A stretch of DNA of 64,000 nucleotides from Flavihumibacter profundi (GCF_020076305.1 NZ_JAIQXE010000003.1:744001-808000); one strand, 5' to 3'; positions 8,292 through 17,037 are shown, counted from the first letter of the stretch. A program made the numbers and translations. Notes: generated by a model from the sequence alone, not told the origin.

Positions 8292-9266
8292 ATGAGTATT
8301 AGTTCAGTTTATATTGGATTAACAGGGGATGTGATGATTGGCAGAACTGTTAATGACATAATAAGTGAAAAAGGGTATCTCTATCCATGGGGAAATGTAT
8401 TGCACTTATTGAAAAATACAGATTTCAATATTATTAATCTTGAAGCCGCATTAACTAACAGCCATATAAAAGTATTTAAAACTTTTAACTTTAAAGCCAC
8501 ACCTGACAGGATCAGGACTTTAACCGGGGGTTATGTATCCCTGGTGAACATTGCCAATAATCACATACTGGATTTTTCAAAAGAGGGATTAGCAGAATCA
8601 ATTCATACACTTGCCGGTGCAGGCATAAAATATGTAGGTGCAGGCATAAATGCTATGGAGGCCCAAAGGCCCTGCATTCTTACAAAAAATGAAATCAATA
8701 TTGGCGTGCTGGGTTTTACAGATAATGAACCCGGATGGGCAGCAACTCCATCTGGTAGCGGTATTAATTATATTGACGTTTCAAACGATGAAGACCGCGC
8801 AAGGGCAAAGGGCTGTATTTCAGAACTGCGAAAACAGGCAGATATTGTTATTGTAAGTATCCACTGGGGGCCCAATATGAAAGCATCCCCTGATAAGGAG
8901 TTTATCGATTTCGCGCACGAAATGGTCGATTCAGGAGCAGATATAATTCATGGACATAGTGCGCATAATTTCCAGGGAATTGAGGTCTACAACAAGAAAC
9001 TTATTTTATATGATACGGGTGATTTTATTGATGATTATATGGTTGACCCTGAGTTGAAAAATGACCATTCCTTCTTTTTCAGGGTGGAAGTAAATAAAGA
9101 GGGAATAAAAAAATTAGAACTCTTCCCTGTAGTGATTTCGGATTACCAGGTAAACCTTGCAGCTAAAGCGGACTATCAATGGTGTGTTGAGAGAATGCAA
9201 AAATTATCTTCAAAATTCGGAACGACGCTGGTTGATAAAGAGGAATTTATATTAATAATATTTTAA
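8292..9266 (+). CDS. CapA-family phosphoesterase-like protein
   Basis: 324 residues. The family motifs appear in order: LTGDVMIGR (12-18), IINLEAALT (47-55), NIANNHILDF (near 90), VSIHWGPN (near 190) and IHGHSAH (near 216). These build a calcineurin-like metallophosphoesterase core, known as the PgsA/CapA poly-gamma-glutamate synthesis family. Unlike PgsA there is no signal or membrane anchor, so it should be cytosolic. No pgsB or pgsC ligase gene is nearby, so polymer synthesis is not supported. It sits between an orphan ParA and a phosphoribosyltransferase on the same strand. Confidence 0.85.
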   Translation: MSISSVYIGLTGDVMIGRTVNDIISEKGYLYPWGNVLHLLKNTDFNIINLEAALTNSHIKVFKTFNFKATPDRIRTLTGGYVSLVNIANNHILDFSKEGLAESIHTLAGAGIKYVGAGINAMEAQRPCILTKNEINIGVLGFTDNEPGWAATPSGSGINYIDVSNDEDRARAKGCISELRKQADIVIVSIHWGPNMKASPDKEFIDFAHEMVDSGADIIHGHSAHNFQGIEVYNKKLILYDTGDFIDDYMVDPELKNDHSFFFRVEVNKEGIKKLELFPVVISDYQVNLAAKADYQWCVERMQKLSSKFGTTLVDKEEFILIIF

Positions 9267-9281
9267 CCAAAAACAAAAGCC

Positions 9282-9926
9282 ATGTTTGCCAACAGGAAGG
9301 ACGCTGCTATTCAATTAGCAAAAGCGCTGGAAAAATACAAAGGCACAAATGCGCTTGTATTGGGAATCCCAAGAGGTGGTGCTGAAACAGCTTTTTATGT
9401 AGCCATCCACCTGGATGCCGAATTATCCATGCTTGTTTCACGCAAACTGGGTCACCCGGATAACCCGGAATTTGCTTTTGGTGCCATTGCAGAAGATGGT
9501 AGTATATATTTGAATCCATATGTAAAAAGCGAACTTTCAGCATCAACCATCAATTCCGTTGTGGAAGAACAGAAACTGGAAATTGAGCGCAGGATAAAAA
9601 TGTTGCGAAAAGGGAAGCCATTACCCAACATAAAAGGAAGAACCGTAATACTGGTAGATGACGGTATTGCAACCGGTGCTACAATATTTGCGGCCATTGA
9701 AATGTGTAAAAAACAAAAAGCGGGTAAAATTGTGGTGGCAGCCCCGGTTTCTTCTAATGATGTTGAGGAAAGATTTGCCAATAAAGCGGATGAACTGGTT
9801 ATTCTGGAGAAGCCGGATTATTACCATGCCGTTTCCCAGGTTTATGAAACGTTTAGTCAACTATCAGATGAAGATACAATCAGGTTTATGGAGCGATGGG
9901 AAAAGGAAAAAGGGCTAACAGGTTGA
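9282..9926 (+). CDS. Phosphoribosyltransferase-domain protein
   Basis: 214 residues with the type I phosphoribosyltransferase fold. The PRPP-binding loop is VILVDDGIATGAT near residue 122, and the early PPi loop is GIPRGG near 33. The insert region SRKLGHPDNPEFAFGAIAEDG is typical of the uncharacterised PRTase group often annotated only as phosphoribosyltransferase. The base substrate is unknown. It follows the capA-like gene by 15 bp and is probably cotranscribed with it. Confidence 0.85.
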   Translation: MFANRKDAAIQLAKALEKYKGTNALVLGIPRGGAETAFYVAIHLDAELSMLVSRKLGHPDNPEFAFGAIAEDGSIYLNPYVKSELSASTINSVVEEQKLEIERRIKMLRKGKPLPNIKGRTVILVDDGIATGATIFAAIEMCKKQKAGKIVVAAPVSSNDVEERFANKADELVILEKPDYYHAVSQVYETFSQLSDEDTIRFMERWEKEKGLTG

Positions 9927-9947
9927 TATATTTTACAACATCTATAC

Positions 9948-10325
9948 ATGTGGTACCAGTTCCTGAATATATTTTTCTTTGTATTTCATACCATATTCAC
10001 TTTATTCAATATTACAGGATGGATTTTTAAAAGGACCAGGAAATGGCATTTGCTTACGCTTTCATTAACCGCATTTTCATGGTTTATACTGGGTATCTGG
10101 TATGGATGGGGCTATTGTTTTTGTACACACTGGCATTGGCAGGTACGATCTGCCCTTGGTTACGCAGATACGTCGAATTCCTATATCCATTTCCTGATAC
10201 TCAAACTGACAGGCATTAATTTTGCAGAACAACTGGTAGAGTATGCCACACTAATTATTTTCCTGGTGAGCTTTGGGTTGAGTATCTGGCTAAATTTAAA
10301 AGACCATCGGAATAAGAGACTTTAA
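9948..10325 (+). CDS. Small membrane protein, DUF2784-like
   Basis: 125 residues with about four hydrophobic segments (residues ~5-28, 36-55, 70-85 and 95-117). The middle stretch WYGWGYCFCTHWHWQVRSALG, followed by a Tyr/His-rich segment, resembles DUF2784 proteins, which I recall as small inner-membrane proteins of unknown function. The DUF assignment is tentative. It lies 21 bp after the phosphoribosyltransferase gene and closes this gene run. Confidence 0.6.
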   Translation: MWYQFLNIFFFVFHTIFTLFNITGWIFKRTRKWHLLTLSLTAFSWFILGIWYGWGYCFCTHWHWQVRSALGYADTSNSYIHFLILKLTGINFAEQLVEYATLIIFLVSFGLSIWLNLKDHRNKRL

Positions 10326-10333
10326 ATTAACTT

Positions 10334-10639
10334 CTACCTGTTCTCCTCCAATTCTTCTTTAAACTTGCGCAACTGGTGTTCCAGGTCATCTACTACCTTT
10401 TCAAGCGCAATCTCAAAGCTTTCCGCTCTATCGCTGGCGAACAATATTTTTGACTTTGGCACTTCCATTTTTGCTTCAATGGAGTAATACTTCCGGACGT
10501 CACTTTTTTCCTTTCGGAGTACTACAGTACAAGTTCCTATCCGATCATACCTTTTGCCAAGGTGTTCAAACTTTTCACTTACAAGTTCCATTAACTTATC
10601 ATCCGGTTCAATATGGGGTGATTCTATTTGTAATTGCAT
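10334..10639 (-). CDS. hpf: Ribosome hibernation-promoting factor, short form
   Basis: 101 residues from the start MQLQIESPHIEPDDKL. The open frame continues upstream to a TTG at 10711, but those 24 residues are not part of the family. HPF/YfiA proteins bind the 30S subunit in stationary phase and block or dimerise ribosomes. Family features are the beta-alpha-beta-beta-beta-alpha pattern, KRYDRIGTCTVVLRKEK and the C-terminal helix AESFEIALEKVVDDLEHQLRK. It lacks the long-form C-terminal domain. It converges with the upstream membrane-protein gene. Confidence 0.88.
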   Translation of the reverse strand: MQLQIESPHIEPDDKLMELVSEKFEHLGKRYDRIGTCTVVLRKEKSDVRKYYSIEAKMEVPKSKILFASDRAESFEIALEKVVDDLEHQLRKFKEELEENR

Positions 10640-10747
10640 ACGTTCACTTTTAATGTAAAACCCTACATTCTTTGAATTTACGAAATCTCCCTCATTAAAC
10701 AGGTATTTCAAACTACTAACAATAGCATTCCATTAAAGTCCTGGTAA

Positions 10748-10973
10748 ATGGTTAAACGACCTGCAAAACTGCCATCACCGGAGTTTGGCACCAATGCATT
10801 TGTTTGTTCTGTCCAGGTGCAGGATTGTGATCAAAACAATGAACGTATACAAAAGAATGGTGGGCAGGTAAGCGTTACCAAAATTTGCCATTCCCGGTAG
10901 ATGCTGGAAGGGCTATTTCATTGATGCCGATAATAATACTTCCGGCATATTTGAAGTTGATGAAAAAAGTTGA
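10748..10973 (+). pseudogene. VOC/glyoxalase-family C-terminal fragment with frameshift
   Basis: The first frame reads MVKRPAKLPSPEFGTNAFVC, then QVQDCDQNNERIQKNGGQVSVTK and soon a stop at 10900. Shifting frame at the four-A run near 10880 continues as FAIPGRCWKGYFIDADNN, then TSGIFEVDEKS and a stop at 10971-10973. Together this matches the second half of PhnB/glyoxalase-like VOC proteins (GGxVxxPKxxIPGxxWxGYFxDxxxNxFGI). A single inserted A explains the shift. The N-terminal half is missing, since TAA immediately precedes the ATG. It is a decayed gene. Confidence 0.7.
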
Positions 10974-11032
10974 GCCCATTATCTATAACTTGAGTCCATT
11001 ATTTAGCAAAATGAGTCCATTATTTGGGGAAT
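10971..11032. repeat. Three imperfect ~20-21 bp direct repeats
   Basis: TGAGCCCATTAT, TGAGTCCATTATTT and TGAGTCCATTATTT begin at 10971, 10991 and 11012. Period is 20-21 bp. They follow the VOC pseudogene stop directly. No function is apparent. Confidence 0.7.
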
Positions 11033-11059
11033 ATGCGCCCTTCATTACTTGTCCCCGAA

Positions 11060-11100
11060 ATCAGGAAAGGGTAGTTTTTTGCCGGTGCCTTTTTCCTGAT
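11060..11100. other. Inverted repeat in non-coding stretch
   Basis: ATCAGGAAA at 11060-11068 pairs perfectly with TTTCCTGAT at 11092-11100 around a 23-base spacer. It lies in the gene-free stretch 10974-11333, where I see no credible coding sequence. It may be a weak terminator or decay product. Confidence 0.4.
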
Positions 11101-11179
11101 CTTCAGGCTTTTCGCTATAAAAAGGAGTATATTAATGCCCCTGGTCGGGGTTTATATTAAGGAGATTCCTTTATTAAGT

Positions 11180-11223
11180 TTGCCGTTGTCTTGCCGTTGT
11201 CTTGCCGTTGTGTTGCCGTTCTA
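11180..11223. repeat. Four tandem copies of an 11 bp unit
   Basis: The unit TTGCCGTTGTC occurs twice exactly (11180, 11191), then TTGCCGTTGTG (11202) and TTGCCGTTCTA (11213). It lies in a gene-free stretch 110 bp past the end of the beta-helix gene. It is a possible variable-number repeat. Confidence 0.85.
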
Positions 11224-11333
11224 CTAAATAGTATCTCAATATCATCTCATAGTTATTTAAGTATTTTGAAATATCATTATTAATACAAGCGTATAAAATC
11301 CAAATCCGTATAGGATTCCACCTAAATAAATTC

Positions 11334-12713
11334 TTACTTTTTATACACCCCGATCCTGTAATTTTTCAAATTCTTTACTGAAGGTGAGATAAACCCGATT
11401 GTAGCCTGGTCTCCTTTCACTTCCGTAATCATCCCCTGGCCAAGGTAACTCCAGTCAGCCATCTGCATGAAGACCACATATTGTCCGGCTTCCACAGAAT
11501 TTGGCCGCACGCGAACAGTCGCTTTGTGGTCTGTAACATCTTCATCCGCAGGGTAGAAAGGCTGATCGATTTTAAAACCTTTGATATTGGTACTGTCCCA
11601 GCCATATTTATTAGTCACGGGCGGAACATAGAAAGAATTGGTGGGAGAATTCTTAATTCCCCGCAGGACTACAGGTTGCTTTAATTCCCCATAGTAACGC
11701 AAATTGCTGTTCAGGATGGTCAGGCTATTTGAGAATAACTGGTAATCTGGCAGGTATCCCAATTCGTTCTTATATTTAAAATTGATAAAGGCCTCAGACA
11801 AAACGTCCCCGCTATCACCATCCCAAACCCCAATTGATTCTACATTTTCTGCAAAGACTTTGCTCATGAACATTGGGCCCCAGCCGCTGGAAAGCCGGTA
11901 AATGATATTAGCAACACTTCCCGCAATATTCACACCTTCGATAAACCAGTTACCCGGCTGGCCTGCGCCATATTTATTGAAAACAAATAAAGTATGACAG
12001 GATTCCCAACAACCCAGATTGATGATCCGGTTCATTTTCTCCTGCGACTGACAGCCAGCAATGCCTGCCTTGCAAGCACCTATCCTTATATTCTGCAAGG
12101 TGATGATCTCAGCATTCTGCGTATATCCATTAGGGGAAGTAATCACCCCGATGGTAACATTCCCAATGGTGCAATCTTCAATTCGTATACCTGTTGATCC
12201 GGAGCGCGTCTGTGGACCCCGGTACCAGGCCTTAAGAGTTGGATAGCCGCCATCTGCGGGTAAGTCGCCACTAAAGGGATCAATACAAATGCCTGCATAA
12301 GGCGAAAACCTTGAATCGCGGCAACTCGGGTCACCAAAATTTTCAAAGGGAATGCCATAGGGACTTTTTTGCGTTACATATGATCCAAGAAGCGTTATGC
12401 CTTTAATGATCACGCCCTTCCCTTTCTGTATTGAGAGGATAGGTGCATTCTTAAATGTTGCACGGATTACCGAGTTAGCCCCAACATCCCACATGGAACC
12501 GGTTCCAAGCATCTGGAAATAAACCTGCCGGTATTCTTTTCCATTCCAATCGGCTGCAATCAGGGGTTGGTCAATGGTATAGTTACGCTCCACTTTCACT
12601 ACACCATGTTGTTTAATTGCACTATCTATCTTGCCCTGCAATTCTTTCCAATCTGCATTTTGTGAAAAACCAAAAATGGGCAACCAAAGTAAAACGATCA
12701 CAAATACCTTCAT
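11334..12713 (-). CDS. Secreted protein, probable right-handed beta-helix fold
   Basis: 459 residues. The signal peptide is MKVFVIVLLWLPIFGFS. The region from ~60 to ~330 reads like pectate-lyase-type coils (ILSIQKGKGVIIKGITLLG, GIRIEDCTIGNVTIGVIT, ITLQNIRIGACKAGIAG), the pattern of parallel beta-helix proteins. I see no catalytic motif of a named polysaccharide lyase or hydrolase. The C-terminal ~60 residues form a separate beta domain, and the protein ends in VYKK without a T9SS tail. It is probably periplasmic or surface, with a role in polysaccharide binding or cleavage as one option. Fold call moderate, function unknown. Confidence 0.7.
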   Translation of the reverse strand: MKVFVIVLLWLPIFGFSQNADWKELQGKIDSAIKQHGVVKVERNYTIDQPLIAADWNGKEYRQVYFQMLGTGSMWDVGANSVIRATFKNAPILSIQKGKGVIIKGITLLGSYVTQKSPYGIPFENFGDPSCRDSRFSPYAGICIDPFSGDLPADGGYPTLKAWYRGPQTRSGSTGIRIEDCTIGNVTIGVITSPNGYTQNAEIITLQNIRIGACKAGIAGCQSQEKMNRIINLGCWESCHTLFVFNKYGAGQPGNWFIEGVNIAGSVANIIYRLSSGWGPMFMSKVFAENVESIGVWDGDSGDVLSEAFINFKYKNELGYLPDYQLFSNSLTILNSNLRYYGELKQPVVLRGIKNSPTNSFYVPPVTNKYGWDSTNIKGFKIDQPFYPADEDVTDHKATVRVRPNSVEAGQYVVFMQMADWSYLGQGMITEVKGDQATIGFISPSVKNLKNYRIGVYKK

Positions 12714-12867
12714 ATAATTATTGTGGTTATTCTTAATATACCCATAACCGGCTAACTAATATAAATGCCGGTATAATTCATTTCACCTGCCCGGGCCAGC
12801 TTCTTAAATTGGGCCTGGGTAAAACCGTGCAGAAAATGGCAAACCCGCACCTGTTATATTTTAGCGG

Positions 12868-15789
12868 TTAGATTAAAGCATCAAACAAGACTTCAACAGG
12901 ATGCAGCGCTTTCCTGCCTGTACCATCCTTGATCTGGTGGCGGCAACTGGTGCCGGGCGCGGCAATGATAACTTCATCGCTTTGTTTCCTTATGGTTGGA
13001 AATAAAACCAGGTCACCGATCTTAATTGACAGGTCATAGTGTTCTTTCTCATAGCCAAAAGACCCGGCCATGCCACAACAACCCGAAGGAATGTTTTCCA
13101 CAGTATAATTGGCAGGAAGGGATAATAATTTAAGGGAAGGCGCTACCGAAGAGATGGCTTTCTGCTGGCAATGCCCGTGCAGCTTAATTTTCCGTGAATC
13201 TTGTGTAAACTGCTCTTTCCGGATATTTCCCTTCTCAATTTCTGAAGCAATAAACTCGTCTACCAGGAAAGCCCGCTTCGATAATTGCTTAGCCGCATCC
13301 AGTAATTCCTCACTCACCAGGTCGGGATATTCATCCCTGAAAGTCAGGATTGCTGAAGGTTCCACGCCTACCAGTGGGGCATCATCGGTAATTACGGGGT
13401 ACAATAAACGAATATTATCATTGGCAATGACCTGCGCCTTTCTCAACAATCCTTTCGACAACCAGGCCCGGCCACTTTCGACATGTTCGGGAATGATTAC
13501 TTCATAACCCAGGCGCTCCAGCAAGCGGATAGCCTTGATCCCGATGGCGGTATCATTATAATTCGTGAACTCATCGCAAAACAGGTGTACTTTCCGGCCT
13601 GATCCTGTCAATGGCTTTTGCTTCCTGTATTGCTTATACCAGCTTTGCAGGGTTGTACGATAAAGTGTAGGCATTGATCGTTCAACCGCGAAACCTGAAA
13701 ACCTTTTCACCAGGCCACTTACCATTTTATTCGTCATCACGAAATTATACAAGCCCGGAACGAATGCGCCCAACCTGGCCGAGCGGCTGAAATTCGCGAT
13801 CAGTTTTGACCGGAAGGGTACGCCATTCGCATCATAATAATGCTGCAGGAATTCAGCCTTCAGTTTGGCCATATCTACATTCGACGGGCACTCCGACTTA
13901 CAGGCCTTGCAGCTCAGGCAAAGGTCCATCACTTCGTATATCTCTGGATGGTCAAACCTGTTCTCCTTATTTGACCGGGTAAGGTATTCCCTTAATATAT
14001 TGGCCCTTGCGCGGGTTGTGTCTTTTTCATTTCGGGTAGCCATGAATGATGGGCACATGGTGCCTCCGCTCAGATGTGATTTCCGGCAGTCACCCGAACC
14101 ATTGCACTGCTCCGCATGCTGCAACACATTTTGGTTATGGAAACGGAAAACCGTTTCAAATGCCGGTGTTTTTTGTCCGGGTTCATACCGCAGCATGGTA
14201 TTCATCGGGGGCGTATCAACAATCTTGTTCGGGTTGAAAATATGCTGGGGGTCCCAGGTTTCTTTAACCTGTTTCAATAAGGCATAGTTCTTTTCACCCA
14301 CCATTTGTTTGATAAACTCACCCCGCAAGCGGCCATCACCGTGTTCACCACTTAATGAGCCATTGTATTTCTTCACCAGAGTTGCGATCTCTTCCGCAAT
14401 CGTGCGGAATAAGGCATTGCCTTCCTTTGTTTTCAGATTCAGGATAGGGCGCAGGTGAATCTCACCAGAACCCGCATGCGCATAATGGACGGAATGCAGG
14501 TTATATTTTTTCAATATCTCATTGAAATCGCGGATATAGGCGGGAAGGTCATTTACATCCACGGCTGTATCCTCAATCACAGGAACGGCTTTATCATCTC
14601 CCGGAAGGTTACTCAAAAGGCCCAGTCCGGCTTTGCGAAGGGTCCAGATTTTCTTTGTATCCTCCCCAAACAAAAGCGGAAAATGATACCCCAATCCGGC
14701 AGCCCTCATATCTGCTTCAACTTTGGCAGCAATGGCCACAACCTCTTCACGGTTAGTCCTTGCAAATTCGATTACCAGTATCGCACCGGGATCCCCTTTT
14801 ACAAAAAACCGGTTCTTTAACTGCTCCCGGTTATCCTTCGTGCATTCCAAAATAAAATGGTCAATCAATTCTGAGGCGCTGGGCTTGTATTGCATCGCAA
14901 TGAGGTTTGCCCGCAGGGACTCATCGATAGAATTAAAATGCACGCAAAGCAACCCGACCTCCTTTGGTGGCAGCGGTACTATATTTAGTTTGATTTCGGT
15001 AATAAAAGCTAAAGTGCCTTCTGAACCAGCAAGCAGTTTGCAGAAATTAAAATCCGGTTCCCCGGCAGTAAATGGTGCCGATTCCAATAAAACATCAATT
15101 GCATAGCCTGTATTCCTGCGCTCAACTGATTTTTTCGGGAATTCCTTCCTGATTTCAACCTGGTTATCGTAATTACCCAATAAGCCCCGGATGGTTTTGT
15201 AAATTTTGGCTTCCAGGGTATCGCCTTCGCATTTCCGGTGAAATTCTTCCAGGTTAAGTGCTTTAAAGATGGCTTCAGAGCCATCACTTAAGAAAGCTTT
15301 TACTTCGAGCAGGTGTTCCCTTGTGCTTCTGTACACCACCGAATTGGAACCGCAGGAGTTATTGCCTACCATACCCCCGATCATAGCGCGATTGGCAGTG
15401 GAGGTTTCCGGGCCGAAAAACAATCCATGTGGTTTCAGGAACATATTCAACTCATCACGGATTACACCCGGCTGTACCCGCACCCAATTTTCTTCCTTGT
15501 TCAGTTCCAGGACCTGGTTAAAATACCTGGAAACGTCTACAACGATGCCGTTGCCTACTACCTGACCGGCTAAAGAAGTACCAGCCGTCCGCGGAATCAG
15601 GGAGGTTTTCTCCGCCCTTGCAAATTCAATCAGTTTCCGGATATCTTCAGTCGTTTTCGGTACGGCTACAGCCAGTGGCATTTCCCGGTAGGCCGATGCG
15701 TCGGTGGCATAGAGGGTACGCATGGTCTGGTCATCATAAAGTTCGCCATCCAGTTGTTTTTTCAGTAGCTGCAATTTGTCAATCATCAT
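12868..15789 (-). CDS. FAD-linked oxidase fused to Fe-S/CCG domains
   Basis: About 973 residues from ATG 15789 (MMIDKLQLLKKQL). The frame extends ten codons further upstream but without family similarity. The N-terminal part is an FAD-binding PCMH domain (RTAGTSLAGQVVGNGIVVDVS), then a FAD-oxidase C domain (HAGSGEIHLRPILNLK, SGEHGDGRLRG). It then has two cysteine clusters (CNGSGDC..., CLSCKACKSECPS) and a CCG domain (SGCCGMAGSFGYE, PGTSCRHQI). This is the fused GlcD/GlpC-type architecture of D-lactate, glycolate or 2-hydroxyglutarate dehydrogenases feeding electrons to quinone. The exact substrate cannot be read. Confidence 0.88.
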   Translation of the reverse strand: MMIDKLQLLKKQLDGELYDDQTMRTLYATDASAYREMPLAVAVPKTTEDIRKLIEFARAEKTSLIPRTAGTSLAGQVVGNGIVVDVSRYFNQVLELNKEENWVRVQPGVIRDELNMFLKPHGLFFGPETSTANRAMIGGMVGNNSCGSNSVVYRSTREHLLEVKAFLSDGSEAIFKALNLEEFHRKCEGDTLEAKIYKTIRGLLGNYDNQVEIRKEFPKKSVERRNTGYAIDVLLESAPFTAGEPDFNFCKLLAGSEGTLAFITEIKLNIVPLPPKEVGLLCVHFNSIDESLRANLIAMQYKPSASELIDHFILECTKDNREQLKNRFFVKGDPGAILVIEFARTNREEVVAIAAKVEADMRAAGLGYHFPLLFGEDTKKIWTLRKAGLGLLSNLPGDDKAVPVIEDTAVDVNDLPAYIRDFNEILKKYNLHSVHYAHAGSGEIHLRPILNLKTKEGNALFRTIAEEIATLVKKYNGSLSGEHGDGRLRGEFIKQMVGEKNYALLKQVKETWDPQHIFNPNKIVDTPPMNTMLRYEPGQKTPAFETVFRFHNQNVLQHAEQCNGSGDCRKSHLSGGTMCPSFMATRNEKDTTRARANILREYLTRSNKENRFDHPEIYEVMDLCLSCKACKSECPSNVDMAKLKAEFLQHYYDANGVPFRSKLIANFSRSARLGAFVPGLYNFVMTNKMVSGLVKRFSGFAVERSMPTLYRTTLQSWYKQYRKQKPLTGSGRKVHLFCDEFTNYNDTAIGIKAIRLLERLGYEVIIPEHVESGRAWLSKGLLRKAQVIANDNIRLLYPVITDDAPLVGVEPSAILTFRDEYPDLVSEELLDAAKQLSKRAFLVDEFIASEIEKGNIRKEQFTQDSRKIKLHGHCQQKAISSVAPSLKLLSLPANYTVENIPSGCCGMAGSFGYEKEHYDLSIKIGDLVLFPTIRKQSDEVIIAAPGTSCRHQIKDGTGRKALHPVEVLFDALI

Positions 15790-15891
15790 TACAAAATGGG
15801 CGCATATGAGCAGGGGCAAATTTAAACCTAGTTTACGGATTATTGCGATAGAAGCTAATGATATTAAATAGGAAAAAGAGGCAGTTTAATA

Positions 15892-15904
15892 GTACAATTT
15901 GTAC
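15892..15904. promoter_or_regulatory. Candidate operator upstream of the HigA-like gene
   Basis: GTACAA-T-TTGTAC is a perfect inverted repeat 50 bp before the HTH gene start, and a second GTACAATTT follows directly. HigA-type antitoxins commonly repress their own promoter through such sites. The link here is inferred from position only. Confidence 0.45.
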
Positions 15905-15954
15905 AATTTCACTATTTTCATTTTTCAGGAATCCGCCATTTTAAAGGATATTCT

Positions 15955-16464
15955 ATGGCAAAATCAAAAAAAATAAAGAAAAATAACACCATTCGCGGAA
16001 AACGCGAAAAAGCCGTGGCCCCCTGGACGAAAGAAAAATTATTGCGCGTAAAAGCTTTTCTGGATAAAGAAAATAAAAAAACTATCCCCCAAAAAGACCG
16101 GAAAAATGCTTTGCTTAGTATCCAATACCGGATGGAATATTACCTTTTGACCAATAATGCCGAGATCCGGAAAATACGACCCCTTGAAGAATTCCTGTTA
16201 TCCTCATTAAAAGCCCTCAATATTCCTTTTAAACTTTTTGCACTCAGCATCGATACAACTGATGCCAACCTAAAAAAATACCTCAGCGGCGCCCGTAAAT
16301 TCAATATTGACCTGGCCATGAAATTTGGCGCATTTTTCCATATGCCACCTGAATTATGGTTGAATATCCAGGTAAAAAACGACATCATCAGGTTGCAGGA
16401 GGAAAAGAAACTACGCAAAGCCTATGAGTCCTACAATTATGAAAACCTTTTTTTATCCCGATAA
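15955..16464 (+). CDS. HigA-like HTH protein with basic N-terminal arm
   Basis: 169 residues. Residues ~1-40 are very Lys-rich (KSKKIKKNNTIRGKREK). Residues ~80-155 carry an XRE/HigA-type fold: PLEEFLLSSLKALNIPFKLFA, then LKKYLSGARKFNIDLAMKFGAFFHMPPELWLN, which matches the HigA signature with the closing FxxxPExWLNxQ. A HigB toxin normally lies next to it, but none is present on either side. It could be an orphan antitoxin or a transcription regulator. A palindrome 50 bp upstream suggests autoregulation. Confidence 0.75.
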   Translation: MAKSKKIKKNNTIRGKREKAVAPWTKEKLLRVKAFLDKENKKTIPQKDRKNALLSIQYRMEYYLLTNNAEIRKIRPLEEFLLSSLKALNIPFKLFALSIDTTDANLKKYLSGARKFNIDLAMKFGAFFHMPPELWLNIQVKNDIIRLQEEKKLRKAYESYNYENLFLSR

Positions 16465-16485
16465 AACCGGGCCCGGCCAATAAAA

Positions 16486-16510
16486 AGGGACCAGCCAATG
16501 GCCGGTCCCT
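16486..16510. terminator. Hairpin between convergent genes
   Basis: AGGGACC-A-GCC pairs with GGC-C-GGTCCCT around an AAT loop, with A-rich flanks. It lies between the ends of the HigA-like gene and the minus-strand carboxypeptidase-regulatory-like gene, so it can serve both. Confidence 0.55.
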
Positions 16511-16536
16511 GGACTAAAAAACTACTGCTGCTTATT

Positions 16537-16854
16537 TTATTTAACTAAGGTAATTTCTGCCACAACTGTTGCCTGGCCATCCAATACGGAAATGCCTTCT
16601 TTTGCCGCATTTTTATATGGCGGTTTGGCTTCAATAACCAGTTTATAGGTACCGGCCTTTGCACCAGGGATCTCAAAAGCACCATTTGCAATAGGTGCCT
16701 TCAGCGTGTCTGTTGCTGATATAGCCCAGGCTTGAACAGCGCCATCTGCGGGACTAACCTTACCCTTAATTGATCCGGTATCGATAGAAGTAAAAGCAAA
16801 AAATCCGGCTGTTGAAATACCTAATGCTATCAGGCTCAATTTGATCTGTTTCAT
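16537..16854 (-). CDS. Small exported protein with carboxypeptidase-regulatory-like fold
   Basis: 105 residues. The N-terminus MKQIKLSLIALGISTAGFFAF is a signal peptide. The rest is one beta-sandwich: GSIKGKVSPADGAVQAWAIS, then GAFEIPGAKAGTYKLVIEAK and the end VVAEITLVK, the pattern of CarboxypepD_reg-like domains (GxVxxxxG, GxFxIxxLxxGxYxL). No enzyme domain is attached. It is a secreted small protein of unknown role. The family is recognised from the pattern and the function is not known. Confidence 0.75.
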   Translation of the reverse strand: MKQIKLSLIALGISTAGFFAFTSIDTGSIKGKVSPADGAVQAWAISATDTLKAPIANGAFEIPGAKAGTYKLVIEAKPPYKNAAKEGISVLDGQATVVAEITLVK

Positions 16855-17037
16855 AAACGTCTTTTTAAAATTCTCGAAAATAGTGCAGCAAATACTTGCT
16901 GTTACCTATACATTAGCCAATCATCGTGCCACGAGACCAACTTAAAACGTTAATGGATGGCCAGTCAGGGCTAAAGCGCTAACCCTTAAGGCCTTCCGCA
17001 TATGTTAAGGTCTTCTTTCTTTTCCTACCTTTATCCG

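Noticed and set aside
10885-11160. A 91-codon plus-strand open frame with a TTG start
   Set aside because: It runs in another frame over the VOC pseudogene tail and the ~20-21 bp repeats, giving a repetitive LSPLFSKMSPLFGE peptide. No family similarity, no good start.
11180-11223. Tandem repeats considered as a CRISPR array
   Set aside because: Units are 11 bp with no spacers and no cas genes in the window.
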